From positions 2,669 through 42,112 of the forward strand of contig JAIMKJ010000039.1 in the NCBI GenBank assembly GCA_020692565.1: a DNA stretch of 39,444 nt. Direction: 5' to 3'. This DNA comes from Thermomonas sp. (lineage in GTDB: Bacteria; Pseudomonadota; Gammaproteobacteria; Xanthomonadales; Xanthomonadaceae). The translations under genes and the position numbers were made by a program. This document shows, piece by piece, positions 26,220-33,618 of this stretch (positions are counted from its first letter, which is position 1; each line of letters begins with the position of its first letter). The notes beneath the pieces are model-generated. The model had not been told where the DNA came from. It made no database searches and worked only from the letters and a program-made list of their open reading frames with translations.

Positions 26220-27031
26220 CGCAACGCGCCCGCATCCCGCAGCAACTGTTTGCCCAGCGCGATGCGCTTGGCGCGGTCGTCCATCTTCTTCAATTGCACG
26301 CCCAGCACGAAACTCGTCGCAGGCGCTTTGCCGCCTTCCACCCACCCGATCCACCACGCATTGCCGGTCCCGTTGTCGAGATGGGTGCCGGTCTTGCCGT
26401 AGAGGCGGCGGCCGTCGGTCTCGCTGTCCAGCATCGCGGCTTTCACGGTCGCGATGGTGTTCGCCGAAAACGGCAGATCGCCGCGACGCAGGCGGTCGAT
26501 GAAGGCGACCTGCTGCTGTGCGGTGACGGTGAGCACGCCGTCGTGCCAGACGCGCGGCGGGTTGCTGCCGACGCGGCCGTTGCCGTAGCCCACGCGCTTC
26601 ACCCATTCGGCCAGGCGTTCATGGCCGATGCGCGTCGCCAGCGTGCCGAAGTAATTCTCGCTGGAGGTCTGCATCGCCTCGCGCAGGGCCATGTCTTTCT
26701 GCCATTCGGGTTTGCGGGGGTAGGGCTTGCCGTCCCACTTCACCACCTCGTCCGCGCTGCGCAGGGCGCCGGTTTCCAGCGCGATCAGCGACAGCATCAC
26801 CTTGAATGTGGACGCCGGGCGCAGCGGCGTGGCGGCCCAGGCGTCGTCGTGCAGCGTTTGCGGACGCGCGCCGTCGCGCTGCAGCAGGAAGGTGCCGGCG
26901 TGGCCGTAGTCGGCGAAGCGTGCGGCAGCGGTCGATGCGGCAGCGGCTTTCGTCGGCGGGGCCGCGGACAGGGCGGGGGACAGCATCGTCAGTACGACGA
27001 GCGCGGTGCAGAGACGGATGAATCGCGACAT
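26216..27031 (-). CDS. Class D beta-lactamase-fold protein with SxN motif
   Basis: 271 residues from ATG 27031 (GGAG seven bases upstream), with a signal peptide (LCTALVVLTMLSPALSAA). Motifs line up with the neighbouring OXA enzyme: S74-T-F-K77, Y149-G-N151, K213-T-G215, and VWHDGVLTVTAQQQVAF in place of FWLEGGLRIS. The second motif is S124-E-N126, where active OXA enzymes have S-x-V. An S-x-N motif is known from BlaR1/MecR1 sensor domains and from class A and PBP families, so this may be a divergent beta-lactamase, a penicillin-binding or sensor-type protein. No membrane anchor beyond the signal peptide is seen. It is the first gene of a two-gene overlapping pair with the OXA enzyme. Confidence 0.85.
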   Translation of the reverse strand: MSRFIRLCTALVVLTMLSPALSAAPPTKAAAASTAAARFADYGHAGTFLLQRDGARPQTLHDDAWAATPLRPASTFKVMLSLIALETGALRSADEVVKWDGKPYPRKPEWQKDMALREAMQTSSENYFGTLATRIGHERLAEWVKRVGYGNGRVGSNPPRVWHDGVLTVTAQQQVAFIDRLRRGDLPFSANTIATVKAAMLDSETDGRRLYGKTGTHLDNGTGNAWWIGWVEGGKAPATSFVLGVQLKKMDDRAKRIALGKQLLRDAGALR

Positions 27032-27189
27032 CGGGCAACTCCAGTGGCGGGGCGTGCGTCGCAGTGTCGTCGCGTCGCGCGGCGACCCCAAGCGATGGTC
27101 ATGTCGCGCGCGTCACGGCTGTAACGGCTGTCACCGCGCGCGGCCGGGCATGCCAGACTGCGGCATCACGCCCGCACGAACCAGAGCGC

Positions 27190-28740
27190 ATGACACCGAG
27201 CCGCACGCCCCCCGGACGCACGACGCCGGACCGCATCGACATCGAATTGGGCACCCCGCCGCGCGTGCAGGGGCGGCCGGTGCGGCACCAGTCGCTGTGG
27301 ATCCTGCTGCGGCTGTGGCTGGCGGCGCAGTCGGGCGAGGGCTGGCTGCGCGAGACCCAACTGCGCGAACAGTTCGCGAATACCCGCAACCTGCGGATGG
27401 TGATCAGCCGCGCCTATGCCGATTTCGCGCGGCTGGGGCTGCGGGTGGGCTGGGGCACCGACCGCGGTCGCGCGCCCGACCTGCTGCCGCTGGCGGGACG
27501 CAATCGCGGCCCCTACTGGCTGGCCGACGGCGAAGCCGCGCGGCTGCACATCGTGCTGCACGACGCCCCGGCGGGCGTCGATGCGGTCGTGGCCTGGCTG
27601 GGCGCGGCCTCCGCGGCGCGCAGCGTGGCCGGGCCGGAATCGGTCAGCACCGCCAGCCCCGACTACTGGCATGCCTGGGCCGGCGCGCGCCGCGACATGT
27701 TGGATGGCCGGCTGATCATGGATCGCGACCACGGCGCGCTGGCCGGCTACCGCCGCGCGCAGACACTGGCGCCGGACCCGTGGCTGCAGGCGCTGGCGCT
27801 GCTGCAGCAGGCGATGGTCTGGCGCCGCGCCGGCAACGCCGACGCCGCACGCGCGGTGCTGGCCGAACTCGATCGCCACTGGCACGACGAACAGGCGCCG
27901 GAGCACGCCTGGCTGGGGGCGATGGCGGCGATCGTGCAGGCGTGGTGCGCCTACGCCGGCCGCGACCCGCAGGCGGCGCGGCAGATCCTGCGCCAGGCCA
28001 CCGAAGACCCGCGTTGGACCGGCCTGTTCCAGTACCACCCGCGGGTGCGCTGCGAACACGCCAACCTGCAGGCGCTGATCCATCGCGCGATGGCGCTGGA
28101 CGAGCGCACCGAGCCGGCCGAACGCACCGAGGCCGCGCGCACCGCGCTGCTGTACTACCGCGCGGCGCTGGCGCTGGCCAACGAGGCCGAGCTGTTCGAC
28201 GCCGCCGCCTCCACCGCGAGCAATCTGGGCTGGTCGTTGTGGCTGTTCCAGCGCTGCGGGCTGGACGTGTCCGGCGACGACGGTCACCCGCTGAAGTGGA
28301 TCGGGCTGGCGGCGTGGCTCAGCGAGCGCCACGGCGTGGGCGGCGGCTGCTGGAACACGATCTATCTGCTGCGCATGGCGCGCAGCGGCGGCCCCGACCT
28401 CCCGCATCCGCGCGTCGACGCCTTCCGCCGCTGGCCGGTGATTCCGCCGGAGGACTTCCGCGCGAAGATCGCCCCGATCGCGCTGCGGGTGGCGTGGACG
28501 AGCTGGCGCGAGCTGGCGACGACGATGCAGGCCGATGTCGATGCAGGCCGGGTCCAGGTGGATGCGCTGCAGCGCGCTAACGTGCTGCTGGAAGTGGCGT
28601 GGTACGAAGCCCACGACGGCGACGCGCCGCGCAGCGCCGAAGCCGCCGCGCGGCTGCGGCGGCGCCTGCGCGAACTCACGCCGGCGGATCGCCTGTTCTT
28701 CCGCGATGCGCTGCGGCGATTGCCCGAAACCATCGGTTGA
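27190..28740 (+). CDS. Unrecognised 516-residue protein, possible winged-helix plus helical-repeat architecture
   Basis: ATG 27190 is the most likely start; the preceding frame is non-coding in character. Residues 30-115 (SLWILLRLWLAAQSGEGWLRE, then RNLRMVISRAYADFARLGL, then NRGPYWL) have the helix-helix-helix-strand layout of a winged-helix domain such as those at the front of some regulators. Residues 150-516 are Ala/Trp/Arg-rich alpha-helical repeats resembling TPR-like solenoids (LQALALLQQAMVWRRAGNADAARAVLAEL). No signal peptide, membrane span or catalytic motif. I do not recognise a named family; a regulator or scaffold is the best guess. It is divergent from the beta-lactamase pair, with 158 bases between starts. 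Confidence 0.75.
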   Translation: MTPSRTPPGRTTPDRIDIELGTPPRVQGRPVRHQSLWILLRLWLAAQSGEGWLRETQLREQFANTRNLRMVISRAYADFARLGLRVGWGTDRGRAPDLLPLAGRNRGPYWLADGEAARLHIVLHDAPAGVDAVVAWLGAASAARSVAGPESVSTASPDYWHAWAGARRDMLDGRLIMDRDHGALAGYRRAQTLAPDPWLQALALLQQAMVWRRAGNADAARAVLAELDRHWHDEQAPEHAWLGAMAAIVQAWCAYAGRDPQAARQILRQATEDPRWTGLFQYHPRVRCEHANLQALIHRAMALDERTEPAERTEAARTALLYYRAALALANEAELFDAAASTASNLGWSLWLFQRCGLDVSGDDGHPLKWIGLAAWLSERHGVGGGCWNTIYLLRMARSGGPDLPHPRVDAFRRWPVIPPEDFRAKIAPIALRVAWTSWRELATTMQADVDAGRVQVDALQRANVLLEVAWYEAHDGDAPRSAEAAARLRRRLRELTPADRLFFRDALRRLPETIG

Positions 28741-28787
28741 GCGGTGCCCGCCCGCTTTTTGTGGGAGCGGTGGATTGTGGATGCGAC

Positions 28788-28864
28788 TTGTGGGAGCGGC
28801 GGAAGCCGCGATTGATGACGGAAAGACTTTCAGCGCGCCATCGCGACTTCCGTCGCTCTCACAG
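28788..28864. repeat. REP-type inverted repeat (second full copy)
   Basis: Left arm 28788-28812 (TTGTGGGAGCGGCGGAAGCC plus GCGAT) and right arm 28840-28864 form an imperfect 25-base inverted repeat with a 27-base centre, the same spacing as 17552-17628. A partial extra arm (TTTGTGGGAGCGGTGG) begins at 28759. It separates the 516-residue gene from sixA. Confidence 0.85.
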
Positions 28865-28950
28865 GACAGGGCGACGGATTTCCGGAATCCCGATTGCCGA
28901 CGGTTCGCGTTAAGCTCACCCCATCTCCCGGGCCGAAGACTGAAGCGCAC

Positions 28951-29430
28951 ATGCGAACCCTCATCCTGCTCCGCCACGCCCATGCCGAACCCGTCAGCGA
29001 CGGTCAGGCCGATGTCGATCGCGCGTTGTCCGCGGAGGGCCTGGCCGAGGCGGAGGCCGCCGGCCGCTGGCTGTCCGCGCAGAGCCTCGTCCCCGACCGC
29101 GTGCTCTGCTCGCCCGCGCGACGCACCCGCGAGACCCTGGAAGCGGTGCTGGGCAACGGCGTCGGTTTCGTCGAACAGCGCCTGGTCGACGCCATCTACG
29201 AAGCCACCGCCGGCGCGCTGGCCGAACTGGTCGACGAGCATCACGACGTCGAGCGCCTGATGCTGGTGGGCCACAACCCGGGCCTGGAGCGCCTCGCCGC
29301 ACTGATGCACAGCGGCCAGTCCGGCGACTACCGCGGCATGCCGCCCGGCAGCGTGGTGGTCCTGGATTTCCCGACCGATGCCGCGGTGGAGCCGGGCGTC
29401 GCCAGCCTCTCCGCGTTCTGGTGGCCGTGA
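28951..29430 (+). CDS. sixA: SixA-type phosphohistidine phosphatase
   Basis: 159 residues starting at ATG 28951. Histidine-phosphatase fold: LLRHAHAE near the N-terminus (R8, H9), CSPARRTRETLEA (second Arg cluster near 57-60), and LVGHNPGLERLA with H108. The short single-domain form matches SixA, which removes phosphate from histidine in phosphorelay proteins (ArcB HPt and PTS-Ntr NPr in E. coli); the target here is not known. No signal peptide, so cytoplasmic. The stop overlaps the start of the YceI gene, suggesting an operon sixA - yceI - phospholipase D. Confidence 0.88.
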   Translation: MRTLILLRHAHAEPVSDGQADVDRALSAEGLAEAEAAGRWLSAQSLVPDRVLCSPARRTRETLEAVLGNGVGFVEQRLVDAIYEATAGALAELVDEHHDVERLMLVGHNPGLERLAALMHSGQSGDYRGMPPGSVVVLDFPTDAAVEPGVASLSAFWWP

Positions 29431-29999
29431 AGTCCGCCACAGTTTCCGCTTCGCTGCTCTGCTGTCTGCTGGTCGCGGCCTGTCCCTCGGCGCAGGCGGC
29501 CGAGATCGATCCACAGCACACCCGTATCGGGTTCACCCTGAAAACGCGCTGGGGCCAGGTGTTGCAGGGCCGGTTCCCGCGCTACAGCGGTCGCATCGAG
29601 ACCCTCGACGATGGTCGCCATCGGGTGCGCCTGCAGATGTCCGCGCGCGAGGTCGAGATCGTCGGCCACCCGAACTACACCGGCATGACCCGGGGCGAAG
29701 GCTTCTTCGAGGCCGACCGCTTTCCCGACGTGGAATTCGTGTCCGACCCGTACCCGTCCGCGCTGATCGCCGACGGCGGCAAGCTCACCGGCGAGCTGAC
29801 CATCCGCGACGTGAAGCGGCGCGAGACCTTCATCATCCTGAAAAGCGAGTGCGCGCAGCCGGCCTACGACTGCGACGTGCTCGCCAGCGGCAGCGTGCGC
29901 CGCACCGACTACGGCGTGGACCGCTGGATCCTGGCGGTGTCCGATCACGTCCGTTTCGTGCTGCGGCTGCGCGTGCGCGAGGGCGAGGGCGACGAATGA
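29427..29999 (+). CDS. YceI-family periplasmic lipid-binding-like protein
   Basis: 190 residues if read from GTG 29427, overlapping the sixA stop as GTGA; GTG 29421 is a possible alternative. N-terminal export signal: LLCCLLVAAC contains a lipobox-like LVAAC with Cys19, followed by PSAQAAE, so either a lipoprotein or an ordinary SPase I substrate. The body has the YceI layout: IDPQHTRIGFTLKTRWGQVLQGRFPRY, GHPNYTGMTRGEGFFEADRFPDVEFVS, LTGELTIRDVKR and a Cys pair (SECAQPAYDCDV) before the last strands. YceI proteins are lipocalin-like barrels that bind isoprenoid chains. Ten bases separate it from the next gene, which supports co-transcription. Confidence 0.88.
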   Translation: MKSATVSASLLCCLLVAACPSAQAAEIDPQHTRIGFTLKTRWGQVLQGRFPRYSGRIETLDDGRHRVRLQMSAREVEIVGHPNYTGMTRGEGFFEADRFPDVEFVSDPYPSALIADGGKLTGELTIRDVKRRETFIILKSECAQPAYDCDVLASGSVRRTDYGVDRWILAVSDHVRFVLRLRVREGEGDE

Positions 30000-30009
30000 A
30001 GGGCGCGTC

Positions 30010-32178
30010 ATGACGTCGCTGCGCGCGCTGTGCCTGCTTGCGCTGGTCCTGGCCCAGGCCGCCTGCGCCACGCTGTCCCCACCGCAACAACGGCAGGTGG
30101 ACGCGCTGGTCGTCGCTGCCCGCAGCACCGAGAACACCTGCGGCCGCGCCGATGCCTGCGCGCGGCCGTCGCCGCTGCTCGAACTGGGCCTGCGCGCTGC
30201 CGGCGGTACCCCCACACCGGCGCCGGGCGCCGATGCGTCTCCTGCGTCCGAGGCGTCCAGTGCGCCCGCAGCGGCCACGCCGGTCATCGATACGCCGCCG
30301 GCCGCGCCCGCGACTGTCGACGCTGCCCGCATCGTGCCGGCACCCGCCGGGGCGCAGCACTACGCGCTGATCCTCGACTACGGCCAGGACGCGCTGCTGG
30401 CGCGGCTGGACCTGATCCGCGGCGCCACCCGCAGCATCGATATCCAGACCTACATCTTCGACGAGGACGACGCCGGGCATCTGATCCTCGACGAACTGCT
30501 GGTCGCGGCGCGGCGCGGCGTGAAGGTGCGGCTGCTGGTCGACCAGCTCGCCGCGCTGCGTCGCGTCGATACCCTCGCGGCGCTGGCCGGCGCGCACGCG
30601 AATTTCGAGATGCGCCTCTACAACCCGGTGCTTGGTCGGGCGCGGATCAGTTACCCGATGTACGCGCTGGCGTCCGCCTGCTGCTGGCGCAGGCTCAACC
30701 AGCGTATGCACAACAAGCTGATGATGGTGGATGGACTGGTGGGCATCACCGGCGGTCGCAACTACCAGAACGACTATTTCGACTGGGATGCGTCCTACAA
30801 CTTCCGCGACCGCGACATCCTGGTCGCCGGCCCGGCGATCGCCAGCATGGACGCGCATTTCGAGTCGTTCTGGGATGCGCCGCTCAGCCGGCCGCTGGCC
30901 CGGCTGACGGATGTCGGTCGCCTCGTGCTGCGCCAGGGCGTGCCGGCGGTGGACCATCCGCCGCCGGAGCGGCCGCAGCGGATCGAGGCGATGGGCCGGG
31001 ACGCCGACGACGCCGCGCTGGTGCGCAGCCGTCTGGTCGATGCGGCGATGCCGGTGCGGTCGCTGCGCTACATCGGCGACTCGCCGCGCAAGCACCAGGC
31101 CGAGAAACTGCGCTCTGGGGTGTCGTCGCGGCTGCTGCGCGACCTGATCGTGTCCTCCGAGCACCGGGTGCTGCTGCAGACGCCGTACCTGGTGCTGTCG
31201 AAACCGGCGCAACGCATGTTCAGCGAGCTGCAGCTGCGCGAGGCGCCGCCGCGGGTGATCGTGTCCACCAACAGTCTGGCCGCCACCGACGCCTTCATTC
31301 CCTACGCGCTGTCGTACAAATACAAGCGTCGTTATCTGCGCGACTTCAAGTTCGAGATCTACGAGTTCAAGCCGTTCCCGCAGGACGCGCCGATCGACGT
31401 GGAAGCCACCGGCACCGTCGGCATCGCATGGCAGGACGACGGCACGCCGATCGTGCTGGACAGGTTCGGCGCGATGCCGGCCGAAGCCGAACCGCGTGGA
31501 TCGGCGCTGACCGGTTCCTCGGGATTGGGATCGTCGGCGGGCGGCTCGTCCGGGGTGGGGGCGTCGAGCGGCATGGCCTCCGGTTCGGACGGGTCCGACA
31601 TCGGCGGCAGCCGCTCGCCCGACCGGCCGACGCCGCTGGCGCGCGAATACTCCGCGCTGCGTTATTCCAAGCGCGGCGCCAACGAGCAGGTGCCGCTCAA
31701 GCGCGGCGGCGTGCGCTTCGGCCTGCACGCGAAGTCGCTGGTGATCGACGAACGCGTCGGCGTGATCGGCACCCACAACTTCGATCCGCGCGGCGACACC
31801 TACAACACCGAATCGGTGGTGGTGATCGAAGACCCTGCGTTCGCGCGCGCGCTGGCCGCCAGCATCGAACGCGACATGCTGCCGGCCAACGCATGGATGA
31901 TCGCGCGCCGCGACAAGCCGCCGGTGTTTTCGGGGCTGGAGTATTCGCTGTCGAAAATGTCCGAGCTGCTGCCGCTGTTCGATTTCTGGCCGGTGCGCTA
32001 CGCCACCAGCTACGAGTTCAAGCCGGGCCCGGACTGCCCCCAGCCGATCTCCCCGCGCGACCCCGAATTCCGGCGCTGCTATGAGCCGGTGGGCGACTTC
32101 CCGGAAGTAGCGCCGGTGATCCGGCCGCTGACGCGGATCTTCACCGCGTTCGGCGCGGGATTGGCACCCATCCTGTAA
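30010..32178 (+). CDS. Phospholipase D/cardiolipin synthase-family lipoprotein
   Basis: 722 residues. The signal peptide ends in a lipobox (LAQAAC, Cys19), so a membrane-anchored lipoprotein. An Ala/Pro-rich linker covers about 65-115. The first PLD half has H234-N-K236...D241 in MHNKLMMVDG followed by GGRNYQNDYFD; the second has H573-A-K575...D580 in LHAKSLVIDERVGVIGTHNFDPR. Both HKD motifs are intact, so a phosphatidyl-transfer or phosphodiesterase activity is expected. Between them, about 497-540, is a low-complexity Ser/Gly stretch. Relatives include bacterial PLD-like lipoproteins of unknown substrate. It ends the sixA cluster; a GGCCGC-ATG-GCGGCC hairpin follows at 32214-32228 without a T tract. 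Confidence 0.88.
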   Translation: MTSLRALCLLALVLAQAACATLSPPQQRQVDALVVAARSTENTCGRADACARPSPLLELGLRAAGGTPTPAPGADASPASEASSAPAAATPVIDTPPAAPATVDAARIVPAPAGAQHYALILDYGQDALLARLDLIRGATRSIDIQTYIFDEDDAGHLILDELLVAARRGVKVRLLVDQLAALRRVDTLAALAGAHANFEMRLYNPVLGRARISYPMYALASACCWRRLNQRMHNKLMMVDGLVGITGGRNYQNDYFDWDASYNFRDRDILVAGPAIASMDAHFESFWDAPLSRPLARLTDVGRLVLRQGVPAVDHPPPERPQRIEAMGRDADDAALVRSRLVDAAMPVRSLRYIGDSPRKHQAEKLRSGVSSRLLRDLIVSSEHRVLLQTPYLVLSKPAQRMFSELQLREAPPRVIVSTNSLAATDAFIPYALSYKYKRRYLRDFKFEIYEFKPFPQDAPIDVEATGTVGIAWQDDGTPIVLDRFGAMPAEAEPRGSALTGSSGLGSSAGGSSGVGASSGMASGSDGSDIGGSRSPDRPTPLAREYSALRYSKRGANEQVPLKRGGVRFGLHAKSLVIDERVGVIGTHNFDPRGDTYNTESVVVIEDPAFARALAASIERDMLPANAWMIARRDKPPVFSGLEYSLSKMSELLPLFDFWPVRYATSYEFKPGPDCPQPISPRDPEFRRCYEPVGDFPEVAPVIRPLTRIFTAFGAGLAPIL

Positions 32179-32497
32179 AGCCTGCCCCGGCGTTGGTCCG
32201 GAGGCGCGCTCAAGGCCGCATGGCGGCCTGTCAGATCGCTTCGCAGATCGGCAAAAGCCGCACGAGGCATGCCCGATCCGGCCTGAATCTGCGCAATCGG
32301 TCTTCCTGGCCCCGCCTCACCAGGGCTTCAGGCCGGGCTCACTGCGACCGTTCGTCGGCTCGAAAAATATTGAAAGTCAATAAAAACAATGGCTTGAGCC
32401 TATGGCGAGAGTGGGGTGACTTCTGGCATGTGTGTTTCGGTAGATAGGTGTTGTAGATTACCAACACACCAAATCACAAGCACACACGGAACCCGCC
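32179..32497. promoter_or_regulatory. 319-bp intergenic region before the small-protein pair
   Basis: It begins with a hairpin after the PLD gene (GGCCGC 32214-32219, GCGGCC 32223-32228). An AT-rich patch around 32361-32400 (AAAAATATTGAAAGTCAATAAAAAC) stands out in this GC-rich genome and could be a promoter element. An inverted repeat GTGTTG 32448-32453 / CAACAC 32462-32467 lies 30 bases before the start of the first small gene. I cannot identify firm -35/-10 boxes. Confidence 0.4.
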
Positions 32498-32686
32498 ATG
32501 AACGTCTCGAACACCACCCCCCGCACCCCGGCCGACACCACCCGCAACGTCGTTGCCATCGCCAGCAAAAGCCGCCGCAGCTATGGCGCGCGCAGCTTCG
32601 GCGTCGGCTACGGCAGCAGCAGCGGCTATGCCGCGGACAAGCGCTACACCACCGACTGGGGCCAGATCCGCTTCCGCTGCGCCTGA
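32498..32686 (+). CDS. Tyr/Gly-rich small protein A (first of tandem pair)
   Basis: 62 residues. The N-terminal half is Thr/Ala/Arg-rich and not shared with the neighbour. The C-terminal 31 residues (YGVGYGSSSGY, then DKRYTTDWGQ, ending IRFRCA) align with the gene 81 bases downstream at 23 of 31 positions by hand. No signal peptide or membrane span; basic. The ribosome site is weak (CGGAAC). Codon-level differences between the pair, mostly at third positions in the shared region, argue that it is really translated and under purifying selection. I do not recognise a named family. A ribosomally made modified peptide, a small aromatic-rich assembly protein or a stress-related small protein are all possible; nothing beside it encodes a modification enzyme. 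Confidence 0.7.
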   Translation: MNVSNTTPRTPADTTRNVVAIASKSRRSYGARSFGVGYGSSSGYAADKRYTTDWGQIRFRCA

Positions 32687-32767
32687 TCCGTCTCGGCCAG
32701 TGTCCGGATCGGTCTTCCCCACGCAACGCCCGCAAGTCACTCCCCCGCACACCTTCCCAGGATCAAC

Positions 32768-32962
32768 ATGAACGCCTCGCACACCCACGCCTCACTCGCC
32801 CCGCGCACGCCGGTCGCCGTGCAGACGCAGGTCGAGCCCACTCTGTCTTCCGCCCGCTATCGCGAACGCGATTACGGCATCGGTTACGGCGCCAGCAGCG
32901 GCTACGCCCAGGACAAGCGTTACACCAGCGATTGGGGCCAGGCCCGCTTCCGCTGCCTCTGA
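32768..32962 (+). CDS. Tyr/Gly-rich small protein B (second of tandem pair)
   Basis: 64 residues, with AGGA six bases before ATG 32768. The N-terminal part (HTHASLAPRTPVAVQTQVEP) differs from protein A, while the C-terminal part (YGIGYGASSGY, DKRYTSDWGQ, ARFRCL) is its paralogue, including the penultimate Cys. The shared block ends at the stop in both, so the C-terminus is the conserved, presumably functional end. No signal peptide. It lies 127 bases before the thioesterase gene, with an unrelated gap between, so co-transcription with that gene is uncertain. Function unknown. Confidence 0.72.
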   Translation: MNASHTHASLAPRTPVAVQTQVEPTLSSARYRERDYGIGYGASSGYAQDKRYTSDWGQARFRCL

Positions 32963-33089
32963 ACTGTCCACGCGACCCTGTCCGCGCAGGCGCCCGAACC
33001 GCGTCGACGCGTTCCGACCGCAGCGCATGACCGCTCTCCCATGCGCATGCGGCCGGGCCGCCGCCGGCAGGCTCGGTTATCCTGATGCC

Positions 33090-33539
33090 ATGAGTACGTC
33101 ACCGCCCCCTGCTTCCAGCCTCTTCCGCCGCACCACCACCCTCGAACAGCTCAACGCGATGTCCACCGACACCGCAATGGCGCCGCTGGGAATCGTGTTC
33201 ACTGAGATCGGTCCCGACTACCTGCGCGCCACCATGCCGGTGGACGCCCGCACCCGCCAACCGTACGGCCTGCTGCATGGCGGCGCTTCGGTGCTGCTGG
33301 CGGAGACCCTGGGCAGCAGCGCCGGCATGCTGTGCTGTGCCCCCGACCACCTCTGCGTGGGGATCGAGATCAACGCCAATCACGTCAACGGCATCCGCGA
33401 AGGCGTGGTGACCGGCACCGCGCGTCCGCTGCACGTGGGCGGCCGCACCCAGGTCTGGGAAATCCGCATCGAGGACACCCTGGGTCGCTTGATCTGCGTC
33501 TCGCGGCTGACCCTCGCCGTCATCGCGCAGCGCGCCTGA
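33090..33539 (+). CDS. PaaI/YdiI-type hotdog-fold thioesterase
   Basis: 149 residues from ATG 33090 (an in-frame upstream ATG at 33027 would add 21 residues of doubtful sequence). Hotdog thioesterase signature: PYGLLHGGASVLLAETLGSSAG with H63-G-G and the catalytic acid Glu72, as in E. coli YdiI/EntH and MenI-type enzymes that cleave aromatic or 1,4-dihydroxy-2-naphthoyl-CoA thioesters. The GIEINANHVNGIREG segment is also typical. Cytoplasmic homotetramer expected from the family. The true acyl-CoA substrate is unknown; menaquinone or aromatic catabolism genes are not next to it. The acyltransferase that follows is 79 bases away. Confidence 0.9.
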   Translation: MSTSPPPASSLFRRTTTLEQLNAMSTDTAMAPLGIVFTEIGPDYLRATMPVDARTRQPYGLLHGGASVLLAETLGSSAGMLCCAPDHLCVGIEINANHVNGIREGVVTGTARPLHVGGRTQVWEIRIEDTLGRLICVSRLTLAVIAQRA

Positions 33540-33618
33540 TCTCCCGTCCTGATCCCTCGCGTACAGCCCCGCATCCGACATGGTTCAAAGCTCTAATCCG
33601 CTTCGGTATGGTGGCGCC

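Noticed and set aside
27100..27165. CG-rich direct repeats (ACGGCTGT twice) before the 516-residue gene as an operator
   Set aside because: Only two short copies in a skewed-composition stretch; too weak to call.
27166..29514. 782-codon minus-strand frame opposite the 516-residue gene and sixA
   Set aside because: It passes through a REP element and has no motif. SixA motifs on + are clear.
32498..32962. Classing the twin small proteins as a RiPP precursor pair
   Set aside because: There is no modifying enzyme, transporter or leader-recognition protein nearby, and the variable N-terminus with conserved C-terminus is the reverse of the usual leader/core pattern. Kept only as one possibility.
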